From contig NZ_CP073637.1 of the NCBI RefSeq assembly GCF_029962485.1, positions 1,612,001-1,676,000 of the forward strand: DNA of 64,000 bases, read 5' to 3'. The position numbers and the translations under genes are program-made. A model generated the notes under the pieces. It saw only the letters and a list, made by a program, of their open reading frames with translations. It was not told the origin of the DNA and made no database searches. Within the stretch, counting starts at the first letter, position 1. Each line of letters begins with the position of its first letter. Origin of the DNA: Burkholderia cepacia (lineage in GTDB: Bacteria; Pseudomonadota; Gammaproteobacteria; Burkholderiales; Burkholderiaceae). This document shows positions 19,879-27,061 of this stretch, piece after piece.

Positions 19879-19905
19879 AAACAGCCCGCGTGACGCGGGC
19901 TGTTT
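19879..19905 (-). terminator. Terminator of the collagen-like/TpsB operon
   Basis: AAACAGCCCGCG and CGCGGGCTGTTT form a 12-bp stem around TGA, 10 bp past the tpsB-type stop on the minus strand. Confidence 0.8.
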
Positions 19906-19914
19906 GGTGTCCGA

Positions 19915-21600
19915 TCAGTTGAGCTGATACGAGAAGGCGGCGTTGATGCGTGGGCTGCGCGATGCGCTTTCGACGGGCGCGTCGCCGATCGGCTTCGCAA
20001 CATTCAGGTCGAGACTGTAGAAACGGCTGTCGGTAAATCGCACACCGATGCCGACCGACGACATGCGGTTGGGTGACGGTGTGCCCGAGTGCAGGTAGAC
20101 GCGTGCCATGTCGTACGCGACGTACGGCGTGATCGATTTCAGATACGTCCAGCCCGGTGTGAAGCCGCGATTGACCTCCAGCGACATCCCCCAGCCCGAG
20201 TCGCCCGACGCTTCGCCAGGCTGATAGCCGAGCGCGTAGCGGGTGGAGCCGAACGAGATCTGTTCGGACGTCGGCAGCGAGTCGGGGCTGTATTGGCCGG
20301 TCAGCGAAACCGACGTGCCGATCCGGAACGGCCATTCGTTGGTTTGCGTGACAGTCGCGCCGGTACGGACGAAGGTGAGTGAAATCGGATCTGCATATGT
20401 GACCCCCACGCCGTTAACCAGGCCGGTCTGTGATTTCGATGCGCCGAGGATGTCGAACGCCTTGGCCACGTTGACGCTCAGTTTTCGCACCTGTTTCGGT
20501 TCGACACTGGTGTAGTCGAGTTGCAGTTGCAGCACGCGAACTTGAGACCGGTTGTCGAGCGTATTGCCGTTGAGCTGGCTTTGATAGCGGTCTTCGTTAT
20601 GCGCTGCGTAGCCCGATACCGTGCCGAGCAAGCTGCGCTGGTTGTTCAGCAGGATTGGGTAGGATGCCGAAAGACCGAGCTTCTCGTTCTTCACAGTGCG
20701 CTGAACGGTTGACGGCAGCCCCGGGTTGTCGGTCGGCTTGCCGCGATACGTACTTGCGTCGAGGCGCGTGATCAGGCCGCTGCTGCCGACGGGTACCGCG
20801 CCGCTGAACGCGAAGTAGGTCTGCTTGTCACGTCCCGGCGGCGCGAGCGCCGAGATGCTCAGTTGCTCGCCGAATCGCGTAAGACCGTTTTCAGTCGCGG
20901 TGATGAGGCCCTGGACGCCCGGGTGGTTGAAGTCGATGCCGGTGCTGACGTTGAACGCCTTGCGGTCGACCGCGAGTTCGAGCGTCGTGGCGCCGTCGGT
21001 GGTTTGCGGCGGCGGGACATTCGCCTTCACCGTGAGGCCGGGCAGCAGGCCGAACGTGTTCACGTAGCGTTCGAACGTCGCGCGACGCAGCGGGCGATCG
21101 GCCGTGATGTGCGCAGCGATCGCGCGGATCTTCGGTTCCATCGCACCGGGCTTGCCGGTGACCTTGACGTCCGACACATAGCCTTCGACAACCGTGATGC
21201 GCACGACGCCGTTCTCGAACGTCTGCGCGGGAACGAACGCGAACGACAGCGCGTAGCCGCGCTCCTGGTACAGCTTCGTCACGCCGTTGGCGGTTTCGAT
21301 CAGGTCGCCGATCGTGATGTCCTTGCCGACGAGGGGGGTGAAGCGACGCGAGATTTCCTCGAACGGCACCGACTTCACGCCTTCGACCTGAAACGTCGAC
21401 GGTGTCAGGTGGCGCGACAGCAGCTCCTGTAACTGCGGCGCTTGCGGCGCGACCTGCACGGTCACGTTCGGGCCGGATTTCGGTGCGTTGATCTGGGGAA
21501 GGGAGTCGAGCGGGTTACCGCCGACGCGCGATTGTGCATGTGCCGTGCCTGCTGCCGCGATCGCGAGCAGCACCATCCATCTGTCGAGTCTGGATTTCAT
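19915..21600 (-). CDS. TpsB/FhaC-type outer-membrane two-partner transporter
   Basis: 561 residues from the ATG that begins a clean signal peptide (MKSRLDRWMVLLAIAAAGTA, cut near residue 22). A POTRA_2 domain (STFQVEGVKSVPFEEISRRF to VVEGYVSDVKVTG) precedes a ShlB/FhaC 16-strand barrel. The final strand ends in aromatic NAAFSYQLN. The conserved L6 loop motif VRGY/F appears as ALGY (YALGYQPGEASGDSGW), so its Arg is missing. TpsB proteins export a large TpsA with an N-terminal TPS domain; none is present here. Instead it is last in an operon with two collagen-like lipoproteins, which are its likely partners. Confidence 0.88.
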   Translation of the reverse strand: MKSRLDRWMVLLAIAAAGTAHAQSRVGGNPLDSLPQINAPKSGPNVTVQVAPQAPQLQELLSRHLTPSTFQVEGVKSVPFEEISRRFTPLVGKDITIGDLIETANGVTKLYQERGYALSFAFVPAQTFENGVVRITVVEGYVSDVKVTGKPGAMEPKIRAIAAHITADRPLRRATFERYVNTFGLLPGLTVKANVPPPQTTDGATTLELAVDRKAFNVSTGIDFNHPGVQGLITATENGLTRFGEQLSISALAPPGRDKQTYFAFSGAVPVGSSGLITRLDASTYRGKPTDNPGLPSTVQRTVKNEKLGLSASYPILLNNQRSLLGTVSGYAAHNEDRYQSQLNGNTLDNRSQVRVLQLQLDYTSVEPKQVRKLSVNVAKAFDILGASKSQTGLVNGVGVTYADPISLTFVRTGATVTQTNEWPFRIGTSVSLTGQYSPDSLPTSEQISFGSTRYALGYQPGEASGDSGWGMSLEVNRGFTPGWTYLKSITPYVAYDMARVYLHSGTPSPNRMSSVGIGVRFTDSRFYSLDLNVAKPIGDAPVESASRSPRINAAFSYQLN

Positions 21601-21643
21601 TGTTCTTCCTCGTAGGCCTTGCTTTTCGTCTTCTTTGTAATGC

Positions 21644-21673
21644 CGACGCGCGACACCAGGGTGTCGCGCGTCG
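21644..21673 (-). other. Perfect 14-bp hairpin between collagen-like gene 2 and tpsB-type gene
   Basis: CGACGCGCGACACC and GGTGTCGCGCGTCG are perfectly complementary around AG. No T-run follows on the minus strand, so it is probably an mRNA stability or processing element that lowers transporter expression relative to the lipoproteins. Confidence 0.7.
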
Positions 21674-21744
21674 CGTGCCGCCATGCCGGTTGTGTTTGTA
21701 CGGCCGCGCCATTCGCTCCGGCTGCGATGGTGCGACCGTCCTCC

Positions 21745-23166
21745 TTACTTGCCAACGCTACCCAGCGTGCCCAGCAACCCCGTTACCGGTGCCAGCAGGC
21801 CCGACGAGCCGCTACCCGAGGAGGCCGTACCCGTGACACTGCCGACCAGCGAGGTGACCGGCGCGAGCGGGCTCGCGCCCCCCGATCCCGCTGCACCGCC
21901 CACTGCTCCGGTGACAGTATTCAGCAAACCGGTGACGGGCGCGAGAGGGTTTGCACTGCCTGCGCCGCCCGTTGCGCCACCGAGCGTGCCCGTCACCGTC
22001 GACACGAGATTCGTGACGGGGGCGAGCGGGCCGCCGCTGCCGCCTGCCGCGCCGCTCAGTGCGCCGGTGACCGTCGACACGAGGCCGGTGACCGGTGCGA
22101 GCGGGCCGCTGCCCGAGCCGCCCGTTGCGCCGCCGAGTGCACCCGTGAGCGAGCCGAGCGGCGTCGACCCGAGACCGGACAGCAGGCCGCCGAGCGGGTT
22201 CGTCGAGCCGGAACCCGACGACGTGCCGTTCTGGACGGTCGCCGTCGAGCCGCCGACGAGGCTCGTGATCAGGCCGGGGATCGGTGCTGCGCCGTTCGGG
22301 CCGTTCGGGTTGACGAGGCCGCCCGCGTTGGTCACGGTGTTGCCGACCGCGGTCACGAGCTGACCGACGTCGCCGACGAGCGGCTGGCTCGACGTGCCGC
22401 CGACCTGCTTGCCCGCCGAGCTGATTGCGCCGCCGACCTGGCCGAGCAGGCCGGAGACGGGCTGGCCGAGACCGGTCGTCGTACCGACCTGTTGCGTGAC
22501 CTGGCCAGCCGTGATCACGAGCGGCGTGATCGCCGAGCTGATCGGTTGCGTGACCTGCTGGACGGCACCCGACGACAGCGTCGAGCCGATCGTCGTGCCG
22601 GCGGCCGTCAGGCCGTTGGCGACCGTATCGAGCACGGTGCCGACCGGCGTCGTGACCGGAGCGAGCGGCGCGAGCGGGCCCGTACCGAGCGCCTTCACCG
22701 TCGAGCTCAGGCCGGACACCGTGTTGCTCGTCGCACCGACGACATTGCCGAGACCGGCAACCGTCGTGCCGACCGGATCCTTCGTCGAGCCGATCTGTCC
22801 CAGCCCGTTGCTCACGGCATCGGCAGCTGCGCCGACGATCGTGCCGGTGCTGGAGAGCGTGCTGCCGACGCCCTTCGTCACGCCGTCGCCGAGGCCCGGC
22901 AGGCTGATGTTGCCGACCGTGCTGCCGAGGTCGGTGGCCGTCTGGCCGACCGTGCTGACGACACCCTTGGTGCCGGTCGGCGAGCCGCTGGTGCCGCTCG
23001 TACTGGGCGTACCGCTCGTGCTCGGGTTGTTGTTATTGCTGCTGGTCGGCGGCGAGCTGACGCCGCCGCCGCCGCAGGCGGCCAGCAGGCAGGCGGCGGC
23101 GAAGGCGGTGAGGGGGGCGCGCCACTGGCGCAGGGCGACGGTCGTGATGGAACGTTGCTGGGACAT
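21745..23166 (-). CDS. Collagen-like repeat lipoprotein 2
   Basis: 473 residues from the ATG with GAGGAG six bases upstream. The signal peptide ends in lipobox LAAC, followed by Gly, Ser, Asn and then short collagen-like G-x-y triplets (STSGTPSTSGTSGSPTGT). The middle is a low-complexity Gly/Val/Thr/Ser amphipathic region. The C-terminal 150 residues hold about five copies of a 25-30-residue repeat built on PLAPVTGLVSTVTGALGG. It is a paralogue of the gene just upstream (40-bp gap). No enzymatic motif is visible. It is probably surface-exposed or periplasmic. Confidence 0.8.
   Translation of the reverse strand: MSQQRSITTVALRQWRAPLTAFAAACLLAACGGGGVSSPPTSSNNNNPSTSGTPSTSGTSGSPTGTKGVVSTVGQTATDLGSTVGNISLPGLGDGVTKGVGSTLSSTGTIVGAAADAVSNGLGQIGSTKDPVGTTVAGLGNVVGATSNTVSGLSSTVKALGTGPLAPLAPVTTPVGTVLDTVANGLTAAGTTIGSTLSSGAVQQVTQPISSAITPLVITAGQVTQQVGTTTGLGQPVSGLLGQVGGAISSAGKQVGGTSSQPLVGDVGQLVTAVGNTVTNAGGLVNPNGPNGAAPIPGLITSLVGGSTATVQNGTSSGSGSTNPLGGLLSGLGSTPLGSLTGALGGATGGSGSGPLAPVTGLVSTVTGALSGAAGGSGGPLAPVTNLVSTVTGTLGGATGGAGSANPLAPVTGLLNTVTGAVGGAAGSGGASPLAPVTSLVGSVTGTASSGSGSSGLLAPVTGLLGTLGSVGK
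21750..22200 (-). repeat. In-gene repeats of collagen-like lipoprotein 2
   Basis: Five imperfect units of about 75-90 bp, each encoding a variant of PLAPVTGLVSTVTG, close the gene. They are more diverged from each other than the units of the upstream paralogue. Confidence 0.75.
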
Positions 23167-23206
23167 GATGGACTCCTCGCTGTCTTTTCGATGAATGGAT
23201 GTCGGA

Positions 23207-25036
23207 TTACTTGCCGTGCGTGCCGCCAAGCAGGCCGCCGATCAGCGACGTGACGGGTGCGAGCGGGTTCGACGACGAGCCCGAGTTCGTGACGGCACCC
23301 GTGCCGCCGCTCAGTGCCGGTGCGCCGACCGTGCTGGTGACCGTGGAGACGACGTTCGTCACAGGAGCGAGCGGGCTGCTGCCGCCTGCGCCGCCCGTCA
23401 CGCCGCCGAGGGCACCCGTGACCGCGCCGAGGAGACCCGTGACCGGTGCGAGCGGGCCGCCGCTCGTTCCGCCCGTTGCGCCGCCGAGCGCGCCGGTGAC
23501 CGTTGAGACGAGGCCGGTGACCGGTGCGAGCGGGCCGCCGCTCGTTCCGCCCGTTGCGCCGCCGAGCGCGCCGGTGACCGTTGAGACGAGGCCGGTGACC
23601 GGTGCGAGCGGGCCGCCGCTGCCGCCTGCTGCGCCGCCGAGCGCGCCCGTGACCGTCGAGACGAGGCCGGTGACCGGCGCGAGCGGGCCGCCGCTGCCGC
23701 CCGCTGCGCCACCGAGTGCGCCGGTGACCGTCGAGACGAGGCCGGTGACCGGTGCGAGCGGGCCGCTGCCGCCGCCCGCCGCGCCACCGAGTGCACCGGT
23801 GACCGTCGAGACGAGGCCGGTGACCGGTGCGAGCGGGCCGCTGCCGCCGCCTGCTACGCCACCGAGTGCGCCGGTGACCGTCGAGACGAGGCCGGTGACC
23901 GGTGCGAGCGGGCCGCTGCCGCCACCCGTTGCGCCGCCGAGTGTGCCGGTGAGCGTCGAGACGAGGCCCGTGAGCGGGGCGAGCGGGTTGGTCACGCCGC
24001 CGGTGCCGCCCGTGAGCAGGCCGCCGACGGCCTTCACGGTATTGCCCGTCGCCGAGACGGTGTTGCCGAGGCCCGTCGTGACAGGGTTGCCGCCGGTCGA
24101 TGCGAGCAGTGCGCCGGCCTGGTTCAGCCCGTTGCCGACCGTGCCGAGCAGCGTGTTGACGGGGGCGCCGAGGCCGGTCGCCGTACCGATCGTCTGGGTC
24201 GTCTGGCCGACCATCGTCGTGATCGGCGTGATGGCCGAGCTGACCGTCTGCGTGACCTGCTGGATCGGGCCGGTCGACAGTGCATTGGTGAGCGTCGTGC
24301 CGCCGTTCGATACGGCGCCGCCGAGCGTCGACACAAGGCCGCCGACGGCACCCGTGACCGGTGCGAGCGGCGACAGCGGGCCGCTGCCGAGGCTCGTGAC
24401 CAGCTTGCCCGTGTCCGTGACTGCGCCGCCGAGCTGGTTGACCACGCCACCCGTGCTGGCGAGCGTGGTGCCGAGCGGATCCTTCGTTGCGCCGAGCTGG
24501 CCGAGACCGTTGCCGAGGCCGTTGCCGAGCGCGGTCACCGCGCCGCCGACGCTTTGCACGATGCCGCCTGCGGCTTGCGTGGTGGCCGGGTTGACGCCCG
24601 GCAGCGACTGGCTGCCGATGACGGAGCCGAGGCCCGATACGGTGCCGCCGGCACTCGTGATGATATTGCTGCTCTGTGCGAGGACCTGTCCCACCGGGTT
24701 CGCCGACACACCCGACGTACCGCTCGTGCCCGAGGAGGTTCCGCTGGTACCGGAGGTGCCGCTCGTGCCCGAGGTTCCGCTGGTACCGGACGTACCGCTC
24801 GTGCCCGAGGTGCCGCTGGTGCCGGACGAACCGCTGGTACCCGAGGTGCCGCTCGTGCCGGAGGTGCCGCCACCCGACGTCGAGATCGAATCACCGCCGC
24901 CCGAGCTCGAGCCGCCGCCGAGCCCCTGACTGATCGAACCGGAACCGCCGCACGCGGAGAGGGAAAGCATGGCTGCAACGGTGGCCGCGATCAGAGTCGT
25001 CCGGAGCACGCCATGAGGGATAACCTTGATGTCCAT
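23207..25036 (-). CDS. Collagen-like repeat lipoprotein 1
   Basis: 609 residues, with GAGGAAG before the ATG. The signal peptide ends in lipobox LSAC. After a Gly/Ser spacer, residues about 55-110 are an almost unbroken collagen-like (Gly-Thr-Ser)n tract. A central Gly/Val/Thr-rich region follows, then about ten tandem units of 25-27 residues based on GPLAPVTGLVSTVTGALGG. Burkholderia encode several collagen-like (Bucl) proteins; this one fits that loose class. It is first in an operon with its paralogue and a TpsB transporter, and is preceded by a sigma-54 promoter. Role unknown; adhesion or matrix is an inference. Confidence 0.82.
   Translation of the reverse strand: MDIKVIPHGVLRTTLIAATVAAMLSLSACGGSGSISQGLGGGSSSGGGDSISTSGGGTSGTSGTSGTSGSSGTSGTSGTSGTSGTSGTSGTSGTSGTSGTSSGTSGTSGVSANPVGQVLAQSSNIITSAGGTVSGLGSVIGSQSLPGVNPATTQAAGGIVQSVGGAVTALGNGLGNGLGQLGATKDPLGTTLASTGGVVNQLGGAVTDTGKLVTSLGSGPLSPLAPVTGAVGGLVSTLGGAVSNGGTTLTNALSTGPIQQVTQTVSSAITPITTMVGQTTQTIGTATGLGAPVNTLLGTVGNGLNQAGALLASTGGNPVTTGLGNTVSATGNTVKAVGGLLTGGTGGVTNPLAPLTGLVSTLTGTLGGATGGGSGPLAPVTGLVSTVTGALGGVAGGGSGPLAPVTGLVSTVTGALGGAAGGGSGPLAPVTGLVSTVTGALGGAAGGSGGPLAPVTGLVSTVTGALGGAAGGSGGPLAPVTGLVSTVTGALGGATGGTSGGPLAPVTGLVSTVTGALGGATGGTSGGPLAPVTGLLGAVTGALGGVTGGAGGSSPLAPVTNVVSTVTSTVGAPALSGGTGAVTNSGSSSNPLAPVTSLIGGLLGGTHGK
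23240..23995 (-). repeat. Tandem 75-81-bp repeats in collagen-like lipoprotein 1
   Basis: About ten units, several nearly identical at DNA level (for example the pairs around 23440-23600 and 23750-23930), each encoding PLAPVTGLVSTVTGALGG plus a Gly/Ser/Thr spacer. The high DNA identity predicts recombination-driven copy-number change between strains. Confidence 0.9.
24713..24872 (-). repeat. Collagen-like (Gly-Thr-Ser)n tract
   Basis: About 16 consecutive G-x-y triplets, almost all GTS with one GSS and one extra Ser break. The codons differ between copies (several synonymous Gly, Thr and Ser codons), so the triplet pattern is held at protein level rather than being a simple slipped DNA repeat. 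Confidence 0.85.
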
Positions 25037-25099
25037 TTCTTCCTCGCATTAAAGATGTGTTGTGAACTGCGTTGTGTTGGGTGGTGCGAGGACTACTCT

Positions 25100-25114
25100 G
25101 CAACTGTCGTGCCA
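25100..25114 (-). promoter_or_regulatory. Sigma-54 promoter of the collagen-like/TpsB operon
   Basis: Minus strand reads TGGCACG-ACAG-TTGC followed by A, a full match to the -24/-12 consensus TGGCACG-N4-TTGCW with correct spacing. Transcription would start near 25088, about 50 nt before the start codon of collagen-like lipoprotein 1. A sigma-54 activator gene lies at the far end of the neighbouring Tad locus (37221-38615). Confidence 0.85.
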
Positions 25115-25713
25115 TTTCGATGCCCGACGGTTCGACAACTGGTTTTAAACGAGGCAATTCCTTGTCGGGAAAGGAAGTTATGGAAATTGAAAGATTGTTG
25201 AATCTGTTTAAGTGCAGACGAATGAGAACGGTTTCGGCCGTTTCGTAACGTAACGTCACAACATTGGCGTTACGCGTGCGGCGTAACGTGGGAGGCGAGC
25301 AGGCTTGGTGGACGAGGCAATTGTTTTACTGGTGGATTAGGCGTGCACATCTAACCTATCGTAAATCCTATGTGTAAGTCGTACCGAAACGCCGTACAAA
25401 TACGTTGTGCTCCTGAAGACTTTTTTCCGGCAGAGTCGTTAAAAGAGGTTGGAACTTAAATAGGATCGGATATAGAATCCGGAGCAGATGTAAGGAAATG
25501 TACGGTTCGGTACACAACGTTCGAGGAGGATCACTATCGCGAATGTTAACTTCCATCAAATTGTGAGCAATGCCCTTTGGGGCGACCTATAAAGAAAGCG
25601 CACCTGGTTGTCGTTACAGCAGATGTGGCGAACAGCGGGGCAAGGGCCAGATATGCGGGGATGTATACGTATAAAAGGCCAAAGAACGTAAATACAGGCA
25701 CGAGGAATAAAAA
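25115..25713. other. AT-rich intergenic region between collagen-like operon and flp
   Basis: About 600 bp, clearly lower in GC than its surroundings, separates the divergent collagen-like operon and Tad locus. The left part holds the sigma-54 promoter and dyad cluster. The flp-proximal part has TATACGTATAA (25664-25674) as a possible -10 but no convincing -35, and no sigma-54 element in the plus direction was found. No credible coding frame is present; a long leader for flp is likely. Confidence 0.6.
25244..25288. promoter_or_regulatory. Cluster of GTAACG/CGTTAC motifs, candidate enhancer (UAS)
   Basis: Four hexamers lie here: GTAACG at 25245 and 25250, CGTTAC at 25268, GTAACG at 25283. The last two form the perfect dyad CGTTACGC-GTGCG-GCGTAACG (25268-25288). 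It is 130-190 bp upstream of the sigma-54 promoter at 25100-25114, the usual enhancer distance. Two further CGTTAC copies with 10-bp spacing lie at 40225-40240. Confidence 0.5.
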
Positions 25714-25908
25714 ATGAAAGCACTCATCAAGCGCTTCTTCAAGGAAGACGCCGGGGTTACCGCGATCGAGTATGGGCTGATTGCGGGTCTGATTGCGGTG
25801 GCAATCATCGCAAGCGTTTCGACGATCGGTTCGAATCTCGGAACCATGTTCTCGACTATCTCCAGCTGCGTGGCCACGCCTGCTACCTGTAACAAGCCGG
25901 CCGCCTGA
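25714..25908 (+). CDS. flp: Flp/Fap type IVb major pilin
   Basis: 64 residues. A short basic leader ends at Gly14, the prepilin peptidase site G|VTAIEYGLIAGLIAV, with the Flp-specific Glu-Tyr pair at +5/+6 of the mature pilin and a single hydrophobic helix. Two cysteines sit in the C-terminus (SSCVATPATC). This is the structural subunit of the Tad pilus whose assembly genes follow. GAGGAATAAA precedes the ATG. Confidence 0.95.
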   Translation: MKALIKRFFKEDAGVTAIEYGLIAGLIAVAIIASVSTIGSNLGTMFSTISSCVATPATCNKPAA

Positions 25909-25982
25909 TCTCTGCGTTCCGCTGGGGCTGCGAGCGAGCGCACCATGGCTCGCTCGTCCTCCTGTAGCGGTCGGTTGTCGTC

Positions 25983-26480
25983 ATGGCGCATCTTTTGTTC
26001 GCCGGGATTTTCCTGGCTTGGGCTATGTTCGTCGGAAACGCTGATATTCGGTGTCGGCGTATCCCGAATGCACTCGTTATTGCGGGTTTGGCGGGCGCAT
26101 TGGTTGGCACGGCCATCAGTGGAAATCCGTTCGGGGTTACCGTGATTCAGTCACTGATCGGTGCGTCCGTGGGCCTTGTCTGCTTTTTCCCCTTCTTCGC
26201 ATTGCGTGTAATGGGCGCGGCAGACGTCAAGGTATTCGCCGTGCTCGGTGCGTGGTGCGGCGCGCAAGCGTTGCCGTGGTTCTGGATTATTGCGAGCATC
26301 GCCGCGGGTCTCCATGCGCTCTGGTTAATGGTGCTGTCACGGACTTCAATTGCTGCGCTCTACAAACGTGGTAGGCCCGCGATGGCGCTCGGTGACCGTC
26401 GAGCGACGCCTTATGCAGCGTTTCTCGTGATGCCCGCTGGTGCTTGGCTTCTGCATCTTTTGCATGTGAGGGGAGTGTGA
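25983..26480 (+). CDS. cpaA: Tad prepilin peptidase (CpaA/TadV)
   Basis: 165 residues with about four to five TM helices. This aspartic protease of the type IV prepilin peptidase family (short form, no methylase domain) should cut the Flp leader. The first catalytic Asp is D21 in NADIRCRRIPN. The second, D81, lies in MGAADVKVF, where the usual GxGD is GAAD: both Asp residues are kept but the Gly before the second is Ala. Its stop overlaps the tadE start by one base. Confidence 0.9.
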   Translation: MAHLLFAGIFLAWAMFVGNADIRCRRIPNALVIAGLAGALVGTAISGNPFGVTVIQSLIGASVGLVCFFPFFALRVMGAADVKVFAVLGAWCGAQALPWFWIIASIAAGLHALWLMVLSRTSIAALYKRGRPAMALGDRRATPYAAFLVMPAGAWLLHLLHVRGV

Positions 26481-26986
26481 TGGTTCGGTGGACGCAAGCA
26501 CGCCAGTCACACGCGTGGCGGCAACAACGGGGATTGGCGGCGATCGAGTTCGCGTTCGTATTTCCTTTCTTCTTCCTGATTTTTTACGCGATCGTCACGT
26601 TCGGGATGGTTTTCATCATCCAGCAAAGCCTGACATTCGCTGCATCCGAAGGCGCGCGCGCCGCGTTGAATTATGCGTCGGCGCCGTGCGACCGGCTGCA
26701 GGTCAATGCACGGAATGCCGTGACGCAAGCGCTGGCCGGCGCGCCGTGGTCGCAGAACGTCAATTTCACCGCACAGGTTTCCACGTCGGCACCTGCGCCC
26801 ACCGCGACGCCCGGCGTGACCTGCAGCGCGACATCATTCGTATCGACGTCTGCCTCCCCGTTCAACGTGATGGTCACGATGACCTATTCATACGCGGCGA
26901 ATCCGCTGATTCCGTGGATATTCATATTCAATGCACCGCAGTTGCAGAGCAGTGCGACCGTGCAGGTTCAACCCAGCATGCTTTGA
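26480..26986 (+). CDS. tadE: TadE-like minor pseudopilin
   Basis: 168 residues. The start is at the TGATG overlap with cpaA, with GAGGGGAG upstream. N-terminal RGLAAIEFAFVFPFFFLIFY is the TadE/G pseudopilin motif, cleaved by the Tad peptidase and forming one membrane helix. The rest is a periplasmic domain with a disulfide-capable Cys pair. It probably primes or caps the pilus. Confidence 0.9.
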   Translation: MVRWTQARQSHAWRQQRGLAAIEFAFVFPFFFLIFYAIVTFGMVFIIQQSLTFAASEGARAALNYASAPCDRLQVNARNAVTQALAGAPWSQNVNFTAQVSTSAPAPTATPGVTCSATSFVSTSASPFNVMVTMTYSYAANPLIPWIFIFNAPQLQSSATVQVQPSML

Positions 26987-27061
26987 ATCGCATACCTATT
27001 GAATCGAGTCACCAGACCTTTGACGCGCTCCAGAACCTGATTCCGGCATTCCCATACCAAC

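Noticed and set aside
21619..23253. 544-residue Arg/Ala/Asp-rich plus-strand frame
   Set aside because: Antisense of collagen-like lipoprotein 2 in another frame; low complexity without any family signature.
23240..23995. CRISPR array
   Set aside because: The repeats are contiguous, in-frame coding units without unique spacers; no cas genes in the window.
23199..24929. 576-residue plus-strand frame rich in Pro/Val/Thr opposite the collagen-like gene
   Set aside because: It is the antisense reading of the tandem repeats, has no signal peptide or ribosome site, and the minus-strand frame has a lipobox, a good ribosome site and a promoter.
25268..25282. Plus-strand GG-N10-GC pattern upstream of flp as sigma-54 promoter
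   Set aside because: Only the GG and GC match; it is part of the CGTTAC dyad and is over 400 bp from flp.
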